Origin: Sanderia malayensis
Taxonomy: Eukaryota > Cnidaria > Scyphozoa > Semaeostomeae > Pelagiidae
Direction: 5' to 3'
Assembly: GCA_013076295.1 (NCBI GenBank)
Contig: RQOL01000791.1
Span: 17,744 to 81,743 of the forward strand
Length of the DNA stretch: 64,000 nucleotides
The notes beneath the pieces are model-generated. The model made no database searches. It saw only the letters and a program-made list of their open reading frames with translations, and had not been told where the DNA came from. Positions 25,010-35,064 of the stretch are shown here, one piece after another (the first letter of the stretch is position 1; each line of letters begins with the position of its first letter). The translations under genes were made by a program, and so were the position numbers.

Positions 25010-26204
25010 AGGCTTCATCCTAGAGCGACCATCTGCACAGTTGCTCTACAGAGGGCTGCCTACCAAAATACACATACACACAATCAAGGGTACGGGTATT
25101 GTGTGTCAACGCAGATCACGTTGCACATAAGTGTGATGTACAGCCGTTACTGGCACCCTTCTAGAATGAATTCATTCTAGATAACACTGATCTGCGGAGA
25201 CCAACTGGACATTACACCATTCACATGTCCAGGGGTGACTGCACCACACACAGCAGTCGGCACAGTCCTGAATCCTGCGTAGCGCCCGATTATTAAGAGT
25301 TATGCGTTGCCATTTTCTCCGATATTGCCTATGGGAAAGTGGAGTTCCTTACTCTGTGAAAACTGCAAGTTGTCTCTTAAGGATAGTTGCTTTTTGCAAA
25401 ACACCGCACTATCAATAACATCCCCCCCTCTCCTTTAAATACATTAAAACTTGATCTATAATCTATAGAGGCCCCTTTAATGTTTACTGCTATATACTTC
25501 CAAATTTCAATTGCAGTTTTCACCAACAAGGAAAACTCGAACAAAGGTTACTCCTTGACGCTGGTGTTCGAGCTTTTAACTAATGTAACCGGCAATCTAA
25601 TTCTTTTTTTTTACTATGTACAAACGTAATCCTCAAAGCAAACGACCGCCGTTATTGGAAGAAAACATTCACGCCGTGGCACAGATGTATCCATGCAGAG
25701 AGTGAAATGCTATTGAATGATCCAATTGAGGTACTGTCACTTTGGCTAGACATGTCGCTAAACCAATCAATTTTGCAACCTGAACTACGGATTGTATGGA
25801 TCAATTTTTATTGATATTGACAATTCACCAATTCTTTGAATAGTAAACTCTATCATGACTGAACCTTTCGCATTCGTACTTCGCATACAATACAAATATC
25901 TATCCAAATCCTTTCAAAACATGTCTTTTGTACTGTAGTGTATATCTTTCAGATCTTCCGCATTAATTATAACGTTTTTAGAATAGCGATTTACGTATTC
26001 AATAGTAGATAATCAGGAGATAAATCGTTAGAGTTTCAATATTCATATATTTGTGTATTTGTCCCATATAAATCTCCATTCAATAACATCATGACAAAAT
26101 TTATTGACTTCGTTTTTAATTAGATGCATTTCTGCTAAGATCATTGAAACGAGGCGAGACTTCTGTCTCTCATTTCAAACGCCCTTGTGCTGTCTATGTA
26201 TGAT
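25010..26204. other. Non-coding stretch after RepHel copy 2
   Basis: Collinear with 6342-7517. No gene is seen apart from the palindrome at 25161-25180. Confidence 0.5.
25161..25180. repeat. Perfect 20-bp palindrome after RepHel copy 2
   Basis: CTAGAATGAATTCATTCTAG is fully self-complementary and begins 152 bases after the RepHel stop. It is perfect here and has one mismatched pair in copy 1. A 3' processing or replication-termination hairpin is possible. Confidence 0.75.
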
Positions 26205-26372
26205 TTTCATCTATGTTATGTCTCATCATCGCACTATTGTTGCCTGTCGGGTCTAAGTTTTTGTCTGCCAACAAATGGCAACCAGTTGGATTTTGTTGCT
26301 GAACTCAATGAAAATATACCTCATAAAGCCTTCCTGGCTTAAAGGAAACAACTACCTTGTTCTTCACCAAAG
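26205..26372 (+). pseudogene. Broken counterpart of the 7.5-kb candidate exon
   Basis: It matches 7540-7703, including FCLPTNG and DFVAELNE and the AAG/gtaa donor at 26372. An in-frame TAA interrupts the frame where copy 1 reads Gln. Confidence 0.35.
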
Positions 26373-26997
26373 GTAAATATGGTTCATTTTCGTTTTGCAC
26401 AATCAAACAATGGATATTTAGATTTATAAGCCAATTTGATACTGAAATGAGAGAAAATAAAGCTCATGTATACCCTTATTGACTTAAAGGAGAAAACTAG
26501 GCTGCTATGAATCAGAGATCAACAATGTATATTTTCATTTCCATCCCTTTGAATTTGATAAGTTGAATGAAATTGCTTAGCTTAAGCCATTTCTACTTTA
26601 CTCACGGTTTACATATATAGTTTGTTAGGCCAGAATTCTGGAAATTTTCCAATGTTTTTTCAGTACTTTGTTTTCAGAAAAAATGTGCATTGCTCTACCA
26701 ACATCTTCCTGGGGCTTTTATTTCCGTCAATATAGTCCCTTACCAATTTATTGACTTGGTGGCTGCCTTCTTTGTTTTACAAGCAAAGCTCATTGATATC
26801 CCCACATGAACCTGCTTTCAACTTTGTGTTTATTGAAGATGTTTAATTGTTGTGATGTACATGAAGGAAACCAGTGAAAGTCAAGTTCAAACCCTGGGAA
26901 AAATCCACACTTTATTTGCTTACCACCTTCCTCGTTGCACATGCATTGCATATCTCTTTCGTCTACCACACTCATTAATTTTCTATTTTTTGTACAG

Positions 26998-27072
26998 ATT
27001 CATTTAGTTAAAGGCAATGGAAAATTCAATCTGTGGTTCAAAATGTTCTCTTCAAATTATTTCCCAAGTCAG
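26998..27072 (+). CDS. Candidate 25-codon exon in copy 2
   Basis: Same length and same AG/GT borders as 8326-8400 and 8994-9068. It encodes IHLVKGNGKFNLWFKMFSS then NYFPSQ. Conservation of length and frame in three copies supports a real exon; the parent gene is unknown. Confidence 0.4.
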
Positions 27073-28541
27073 GTATAATATTCAAGGTATGGGGCTCTCT
27101 GTTCCAGATCAATAGATAAATCAATTAATGCACCCTAATTGAAAAGCAGACTGAGTAAATAAAGGCTGAATACTATTTCTACATTGACTATCACTAAATG
27201 TTTTCTTATTGAATCACTTACAGTATTCTAATCCTGTAGGTACTTAATTCTTCCTTATTGTCACTTAATGATGTTCCTTATCAGGTAGATGTGTTGTTGT
27301 AAACTCAGTGTGCCAGGCACAGATGGCAATGATTTCACAACCATTACAACACAAGATTTTCAAATTTATTGGCAAGCATACATTGTATCAATCACTGATA
27401 GAATCCTCCATTACACTGGACAAACCACACAAGCAAATATTATTAATGCATTTTAATAATCTATATGTGCATAAATATCTCTTTGTTATCTTACTTGAAT
27501 ATTTAAAGTCTTGCATGATAAATTATGATAGTTTCCCATTGTAGATATCTTCTCAACCAGAACCTCATAGTGTATGGTATCTCCTCATTCATTCACTGTG
27601 GGAAAGTGCCTGACAAAGTATTTTTGTTTTTTTAGTCGGCAACATTCTCATGGTATATATCACTGACACTTGCTTCCATTTATGTTTTATGAAGCTTTTT
27701 CATCTGTTGACCTCTTATCTCTTCACATAGCAAAACAATGAATTTGAATGTTTTTCTTGCATCTGTACTAATTATGTCCACCAAATGCCAACTTAAAATT
27801 AAACAACTTTTAGAGCCACAAAGAGGTCAAAGAGATCTCAAAATAACGAACTTAAACAATTAGGCCCTCAGCAGCTAGGTTCCTTATAAAAAGAAGCGTG
27901 TATTCTCATCGCAATTGTAATTTGTAATTCTAATAGTTATCGCATAATTCCAAGTTTTGTTGCTCTTGAAAACTACAATCACAATACGATCAATGCAACA
28001 CCACGTAATGTCCTGGAGCTAATACTCTTATCATCAGATATTCACGGGAATTTCGGCGTCCTAGCAACAACAATAGCGGCGCGAAATTTAAAATTTGTCT
28101 TGCGTCATAGAGGACTTAGCGTGCGTAAAAAAGTTTTTCAACTCACCACGAGAAAAACGGCTTATAACTAAACAGCTTTAAAAAAGCTCAAAGTGCTATA
28201 TTTTATGTCACAATTGCCATTGCAGTGGATACTATCACAATAAAATTTTATCCTTAACAGGTTCACTTGAAATAGATAGATAATTTTTGCGAATACTGCT
28301 GCCGTAAGTTCATGTATTCAGTTTTGCATTATCTGCCTGCCTTTAGTATTTCCTCTTCATTGTAAGAAAGATAATTATTATTCATTATCTGCAGAAAATA
28401 AAACTGTGTTATATTAATACATTAAAAGTATATATTATTGTAACATCAACAGAACTGTAGAGGCAAAATCAAACAACTGATAGCCTATTAACTCACCTTT
28501 CATTGAATGACAATGACAATATGTTTATATATAGTGTAAAC
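27073..28541. other. Non-coding stretch inside long unit copy 2
   Basis: No gene is seen. It aligns with 9069-10904 but lacks about 320 bases of copy 1 at about 27680. Confidence 0.5.
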
Positions 28542-29391
28542 ATGGAGACTGAAAATGACATTGCCATGACTGATAATGCTCAAATGGTTGAGACGGACGA
28601 CACTGAAGTGGTTGACAGTGAGGATGCTGAAACGGTGCAGCCTGAAGTTGCCAACACTGCCACAAAAGAACCAACAGTTGGTTATTGTGGCGAAGAAACT
28701 AAGGTAACATTGAAAAATACTTTCATCCATATATTGAAAATCTAAATAAATTTCATGCATAGATTATCAAACTGCTTTACAAGGAAACACAATTGTATCC
28801 TATGCAAGTCACTCTTTTTAATATATTGTTGTCATATTAATCCTAGCTAATCGACTTTAGTGATATTGCGTCACTGAAAAGGCAATGTGCCTTAAAATTC
28901 AATGCCATTAAAAGAGGCACCAAATTTCACTTCGTCAGCACCGAAGGTAGGCATTTGACGAAGGACGAAATAGCGTAAGTTGCAATGCAAAATTCCCATC
29001 TCATCTGTGAAACATACGAATAAATAATATAGTATACAATAATTAATGGAAGTTTCACCCCACATGAAGAGAGTAATAACATATTAATATATTAATAAAT
29101 TAATATATATTTAACAAAGGATAAAATAGCGTAAGTTTCAATGCAAAATTCCCATCTCTTCTGTGTGTATAACATATTGCTTACTTTTAACTCCTTCTCT
29201 AGCAATGTGTTCTTCTCTACAGGACATCTGATCAAATAAATATAAAAATTGTAACAAAAAAAAAATTCAAAAAACAACAAAAAAGAAACAAAGCAAGTAA
29301 AGTTGAAGGCCAAACGAGGTGCATGTGGGCAGATGTGCCCACACAAGAGATTTTATATTTGGTCAGGGGCAGGGACAGTCACAAAAAGTAA
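28542..29391 (+). CDS. Small acidic/basic protein, intact copy, function unknown
   Basis: Three exons (28542-28703, 28847-28974, 29223-29391) join in phase into 153 codons including the TAA. Residues 1-54 are acidic (many Glu, Asp, Thr) and end VGYCGEETK. Residues 55-97 read LIDFSDIASLKRQC, GTKFHFVSTEGRHL and TKDEIA. Residues 98-152 hold a Lys/Gln-rich run (KKKFKKQQKRNK) followed by TRCMWADVPTQEILYLVRG. Exon 2 differs from copy 1 at about 13 bases, but only about two change an amino acid, which indicates selection on the protein. The charge layout resembles a nucleic-acid or chromatin binder, but that is only a guess; no family is recognised. It lies 3.5 kb downstream of RepHel on the same strand. 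Confidence 0.6.
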
Positions 29392-30424
29392 TTGTAAATG
29401 TAATTATGTTAATGTTTGTCTTTTGTTCGTTTTCTTTCACTTTCTTTCAATTGTGTTAATGTTTGTCTTTTGTTATTTGTTTGTTTTGTTAAATTGTTTA
29501 ATTGTGTAGAGCGGTAGATTAGAATAGTAATTAATAATAATAACATTGCAAAAAAAAATAACAAGACTACTACCTTTGAAAAACCATGCATTTTGCCAAC
29601 AAATATTTATCACCAACAATACCCACATGCTGTGACACAAACCCTAAAAATGTGCAAGAAATGTATTTCAAAAATCCGTCTCTATAAATGAACTAGATGG
29701 CCTTTCGGATGCATAATGATCTTCTATAATTCAATAGTTACCCAAAGAACAGTCAAAAACTGCCTCCATCAACATGGCGCCACACAAGTTATGCACTACC
29801 TAAATAATACACGAATAGTACATGTAATAAAACGTAAAAAGAACACAATCTTATATCATCTTCCAATACAGACAATGTATCTTATCTCTAGCACCCGTTT
29901 TTCTTAAATGTGGCCTATTCTCAAGGGATTTTGTCAAATACTATATTTCCTAAAGTCTTATACGCTGGAAAAATGAATCAAAACCTCAACAGAAACGCTA
30001 AAGATTTATTTTAAAGATGTAACTTGAAAGATCGCAATGATATAATACGATCTGGAAAACCAACTTACCATTGCCAGTGACCCACTCATGAACAAAAAAG
30101 ACGAAAGGAAGGACGCACTGCCAGCATGTTCTTTGTTCAGCCCAATCCAACTCAATCAGAAAATTACATCAAAACGAGACTGCATAACAATAAAATTTGT
30201 TGTATGATTTTGATTTATGCTGTCTTTCGTCAACGTAGCAATTTTTCATATTGGTGGTTGTGCTGTCCCAATATTCGTTTCCAAAATCTTGGATCGCAAC
30301 GGAACTTGATGCTAAAATAAGACAAAATAAAGGTGACAAAAACATTCATTTTGCTGTAGCTGAGGGGTAAGTAGAGTTTACTTTTAGTTTCACCCCATTC
30401 AAGTTGACATTTAAACTACAAATT
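29392..30424. other. Non-coding stretch inside long unit copy 2
   Basis: Nothing gene-like is seen. It is collinear with 11601-12650. The match to copy 1 ends at about 30405, twenty bases before the RepHel fragment. Confidence 0.5.
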
Positions 30425-31478
30425 TCCACAACCACACTTCTCCCCATCATCAACGAACAACAACGTCGTTTTTCTCTTCTTCCAAGTACATGCTGTTGCT
30501 GTTGTTGTTTTCAACTGCCTGTCTGTCCAATGGATCATAATTATAATAACAAAATAACAACAACGAGGCACGCCGCCAAATAGAGGCCACAAAACTTTCA
30601 AATTGGCGCGAATTTAAAAAAGTGAATGATGTTCACCAGTTGCAGCAAGAATACCCTCAGCAACCAGCCCCAGAATATCAACCACTCCCACTTCATCATC
30701 TACAGATGCAGGCATTTCATGTGCCATGGCAACTACCTGCGATGCTTCCCCACTACGGACTTATAGCAGTACCACAACCAGGCTTACAATATCCTGCAGC
30801 ACTGGCCCCTCAACTTCAGGTACACAACCCAATAATTTGTACTGAACTTTCAAAATAGATAACTCTATATTATACAACTATTTGAAATTAACAACTATCA
30901 AAATAAAACCACTTATTATATCAAGCAAATTGTCAATACTTTTTCATCTCTGCAGGTACCGCTGATCATTATACAATTGCAACCACCCCTTCTGAATCGT
31001 AATCATGGAGGTGAAGGGGCAATACAAACGGCAGATGTGGAAATGCTTAATGTAAATCAAGCTCAAAATGACAATGAGGTAAAATAAAATTCTTCACACA
31101 AGCTAACTACAGCTAGGCAAGTCCATTTTCCATAACCCAAATGCCTCTTGCAATTTGACTATTTTCTACATGTATTGTAAGTTTCCATATTTATTTATAT
31201 CGATTTACATAATCACACAGTAATGACATTAAAATTTCCAATAACTAATAACTTAATGTAAATAATTTCATTTAATTTTCATTTCAACAGATACGGCCAA
31301 TGCAGATGCAACCCGAAACACATATTGAAAATGAAAATAATGAAATTGAAAGGCCGGCACAACCTGATGAAATCAACGTGCAACAACACATTCCAATTCC
31401 ACATGATAATCAGGTAAAATAGACTACCATCACAATTGCCATAAAATACATCTGTCATTCTCCACAGGACCATGTCAT
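30425..31478 (+). mobile_element. Internally deleted RepHel fragment (third copy)
   Basis: Bases 30425-30618 match the leader at 17493-17690. The sequence then jumps to the middle of RepHel exon 1 (like 18985) and continues through exons 1-3 to about 31478, where it stops in the following intron. It lacks the Rep and helicase domains and the start codon. It replaces 12650-12930 of copy 1. It is a deletion derivative or a conversion product and has no coding capacity of its own. Confidence 0.75.
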
Positions 31479-31890
31479 GATTATGAAGTACTTTTCCATT
31501 TTACATGATTATAAAGTACTTTTCCATATCCAAGATAACAGGTCCTTATCTTCTCATATTGAGATACATTATCCTAATGTTCTATCTAATTGAAACTAAT
31601 ATAAATCCAATCCCAGCTGTCGAAATCTTTGTACTTGATTTAATTACAAGTTTTTTTTGTTGCAATAACATTTCATCATCTGTTTTTTCTGTAATCTCAT
31701 ACTCAACAATATTCATTTCTTTATTTCTTCTCATATTGAGATACATTTAATCAACATAAACGGAAAATTAAACTCAACGGATTCTCTCTTTATTTAAGAT
31801 TATATCCGTCCAAATCTAATTCTTTATTAACCTTGATAGTAATATACCAACATGTTAAATATAATATAATTTGTCTCTTTCACGTTGTAG
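31479..31890. other. Non-coding stretch
   Basis: AT-rich. A short direct repeat of ATTATGAAGTACTTTTCCAT-like sequence lies near 31481-31527. The later part matches 13190-13278. No gene is seen. Confidence 0.45.
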
Positions 31891-32230
31891 ATCAACTCAT
31901 GTACATCATTGTACAAATGCAAGTATTGGAGGCTACATACCTATTGCTTTATTAAAAATAAATGCGTCAGTATCATCTTATCATGGAAACAAAACCATAC
32001 CTCTGTAAGTCAACATTAATTTAAATTCTGGATGCTCATCAAAGATCATCCTTTACTGTTTATATTAGCTTGACAAAGGACCACATAGTAGGCTAATTGT
32101 TGTTGTCCCTAAAACAAAACAAACTTTGATGTTGCATCTTATCTACTATACCATCAGTACGAGGCTTATCTCATAAAAACAAGGATTTTGAAATGAAAAC
32201 GAGGCTGTTCGCTAAAACAAATTTTCATGC
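31891..32230 (+). pseudogene. Terminal exon pair, copy 2 (broken)
   Basis: The first exon (31891-32004) has the same 114-base length and gtaagt donor as 13279-13392 and stays open (IPIALLKINASVSSYHGNK). The acceptor of the second exon has changed from CAG to AAA, and the frame then ends early after YHQYEAYLIKT. It is probably not expressed as in copy 1. Confidence 0.45.
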
Positions 32231-32269
32231 ATGTTAAACACTACAATCGTGACAATAGATAGACAGTGG

Positions 32270-32412
32270 AGTCAGGGCGAGCCAAAACAATGTACGTGGG
32301 GTAGGAAAGAGCATGAGCGTTAGCGAATGCAGCGCACGCAGCGGGCCAACCACAATAAGCTTTTTGTACTTGATGGGCTCCGTGAAGCGAGCGTAGCGAG
32401 TGCCCCCGGCTA
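32270..32412 (+). repeat. GC-rich 3' terminus of long unit copy 2, damaged
   Basis: It matches 13660-13811. The GCGCACGCAGCGGGCC segment has lost hairpin symmetry, and the end reads CCCCCGGCTA followed directly by TCTATC, so the final G of CTAG is missing. Confidence 0.65.
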
Positions 32413-33073
32413 TCTATCTAATATATATATTCTGTGATGTCACGTGATGACGCATATTCCCTGCCAAAAACAATAGATTCGACCCCAAGCTGTTGTAAGA
32501 GGAGTAGGCAGAGGCATCAGCGTAGACGAATGCAGCGCACGAAGTGCGCCCTATCAGTCAATGTTTATTGATAATGGATAGACAGGCGAGTGCAGCGAGC
32601 TATTCCATTGTACGTGGGGTTGAAAGAGGCATGAGCGAAGCGAATGCAGTGCACGAAGTGCGCCCTAACAGTTACTGTTTCTTGATAATAGATAGACAGG
32701 CGAGTGCAGCGAGCTAACCCATTGTACGTGGGGTTGAAAGAGGCATGAGCGAAGCGAATGCAGTGCACTCAGTGCGCCCTATCAGTCAATGTTTCTTGAT
32801 AATAGATAGACAGGCGAGCGCAGCGAGCTAACCCATTGTACGTGGGGTTGAAAGGGGCATGAGCGAAGCGAATGCAGCGCACTCAGTGCGCCCTATCAGT
32901 CAATGTCTCTTGAAAATAGATAGACAGGCGAGCGCAGCGAGCTAACACATTGTAAGTGGGGTTGAAAGGGGCATGAGCGTAAGCGAATGCAGCGCACGAA
33001 GTGCGCCAACCAGATTAAGCTTTTTTTACTTGACGGGCTGGGGCGAACGAGCGAAGCGAGTGATGACCCCTAG
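32413..33073 (+). mobile_element. Short Helitron-like unit P3 with 115-bp minisatellite
   Basis: It starts TCTATCTAATATATATATTC, with CACGTG near 32441 and AACAATAGATTCGACC following. This type-B 5' end is shared with the elements ending at 43987 and 44847. After about 70 bases it switches to four to five copies of the 115-bp hairpin-rich repeat and ends GACCCCTAG at 33073. Nothing coding is present. Confidence 0.65.
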
Positions 33074-34618
33074 TATCTAATAAAATGTGATCACACGTGA
33101 CCCGCCAGCGCTCCACAATGGGCCATTGTCCCTTGAACAATCGACGTTCGAAAAAACAATGGCAACCTTCGACCAAAACAATGGGATCAAAGGAGCGGGA
33201 CTTGATATCATAGAGGCTTTTTTTGGGGGTGCGAATAAGGGTGCAAAATGGTACAGAAATGATTGCTGCATTGTGCTGACCAAAGTAAGCTATGTGCCTA
33301 ATTTCTACTCCAAGCGGTTCCGGAGTTATGGCCCATTTTGTCTTCCGACTTTCTAGAAAGTTCCCAGGTCGGAGTTAATGAGATGCAAAAGGAGCAGGGA
33401 GAAGCATGTGTTTTTTTGGTTGAACGGGCGGCAAGTTGCTCCGGCTTAAGCAGGATTACGTGGCGGTAATCAATTGTAAAGACGTGTCAATTGTTGTCAG
33501 GACCTGTGGAGACAATTAGTGGACAATTACTTCAAGGTATTTTCTTTATTCAATTGTTTTTGGGTGGAAATAGCACGAGTTTTCTTTCCTTTAACCTCAC
33601 GTTTTTTTTTCGGCTCGAGGGCCTAACCAAAACACGAAGACAATTTTGATCTTCTTGGGTCGTTCTGGGCCGATTTTGTCCATTTCAACTTTCGATAACT
33701 GTTTATTTACACAAGAACTAAAGTTATATGGCTTTGTTTTTTCTGTTTTATTGTTTTTCCTCTGTCTTTGGACAGTTTTGGCAAAGTTTGGGTTTTGCTG
33801 GAAAACACGAAATTTTCAGGAAACACGCGTGTGTTTTGCATTCGCGAAAATTAAATTTTAACCTGCCAAAACTTTGTTTTTTTCACCCAAATATTTCTGA
33901 TAAATGTTCTACAATCTATTAGCTTCATGTTGATATTTTCGTGGGTTGTGTAGGACAAAAATTGGGTACGCTAATTTATTTTGAAAGTTGGTGACTGATG
34001 TTGTCAATGCTATTTTTTACACAGGTTTGATTTCAGGGCTATTTTTGATGAAGAAAATCATGTCTTGAACTTCAAAAATATCCAACTGAAATTGCAAAAA
34101 GCTTTTCACATGCACCCAAGTACTTTCGATACTTATTCGCCAAGGTATTAGCTTCATGCTGGTGTAATTTGAGTTCAAATAGACCAATTTTGACCAAGTT
34201 AGGGGAATTTTTTTTTTTTTAAAGTTGGTGATGAATAAATTTTTTCACGGCTTTTGTGTTGGGCGGCACTAAATACTCTCTTAAAATTCAAAACAACACT
34301 GTTCAGAAATGTTATTATTTTCATCGGATTCGCTCTTTCCTCAGCTACAGTGTGATATATTTTTTATTACAGATTGAGTTTAAATTTTCCAGGATTCATT
34401 AAATTTTTGAAGGCAACTTTTTTTTTCAAAATTAACACTGAAGCTATCAACTTTCAGAAGCGGCTTTCAGGGGGGCGGCAGGGCGGGCGCTGGGTGGCCG
34501 CCTGCCAGGGGGAGGATTCGACCTCCCACCTTTACTTTCTTGTTGCATCGTATTGTATGTATTGTAGGGTATGTATTGTAGGGTATGTATGTAGGGTATG
34601 TATTGTAGGGTATGTATT
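33074..34618 (+). mobile_element. Helitron-like unit P4, interrupted by LTR element
   Basis: After CTAG comes TA and then TCTAATAAAATG, with CACGTG near 33092. The long 1.45-kb body runs to about 34548 and passes into the 14-mer array, which the LTR retrotransposon splits at 34618. The array resumes at 39941. No 3' hairpin in this orientation follows. Confidence 0.65.
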
Positions 34619-34809
34619 TGTCACGAAGCAGTGTTAAGTCAAACCAATAAGCGTACAACTCCATTTCCTTGCTTTTCTCTTTTCTTTTATCAACAATCTC
34701 TAACTTTAAAACATCAATCTCTATCTCTAACTCCTAACACCCCTCTATCCTTGTTCTGCACTTCCTCGTATATTCCTCGAGTCTCGTCCCAGACTCCTAC
34801 AACTTCACA
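34619..34809 (-). repeat. 3' LTR
   Basis: 191 bp, with five substitutions relative to the other LTR. It is bordered by the polypurine tract on its right and TATT on its left. Confidence 0.95.
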
Positions 34810-34820
34810 TTCCCCCAGCC
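34810..34820 (-). promoter_or_regulatory. Polypurine tract
   Basis: On the minus strand it reads GGCTGGGGGAA directly before the 3' LTR. This is the expected primer site for plus-strand DNA synthesis. Confidence 0.75.
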
Positions 34821-35064
34821 TAAAATATGCATAACTCCAAATATAAAAAGGATAAAATAAGAATTAACGAATACAAGGCTATTCAATAATCTAAAGTACA
34901 ATATCTCAAATATAATAAATCAATCCTTTTTTGTCTTTTTTTTTAACTTATCTCAGCGTAGATTGTAGTATAGCAAACAGTTTCATAAAGGTCTCTGTCC
35001 TTAATCAAAAGTCTAACACAGGAACTCCATAACGCTCTAGAGGTCGGCGGTTGCGCCTCAAATT

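Larger units (their letters stand above)
17493..32412 (+). mobile_element. Long Helitron-type unit, copy 2
   Basis: Second copy of the long unit: leader, RepHel, exon-like blocks, intact small gene, nested RepHel fragment, terminal exon pair and GC hairpin end (CCCCCGGCTA at 32412, one base short of CTAG). The left border at 17493 (TCCACAACC) is where homology to the fragment at 30425 begins. It starts TC but is not preceded by A, so it is a weak Helitron end. The better-formed 5' end is TCTATATATA at 15461, which would make a single element of about 17 kb. The choice between these is open. Confidence 0.6.

Noticed and set aside
25161..25180. Palindrome as the true 3' end of the RepHel element
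   Set aside because: Both copies stay collinear for about 5 kb beyond it, and no CTRR followed by T and unrelated DNA appears there.
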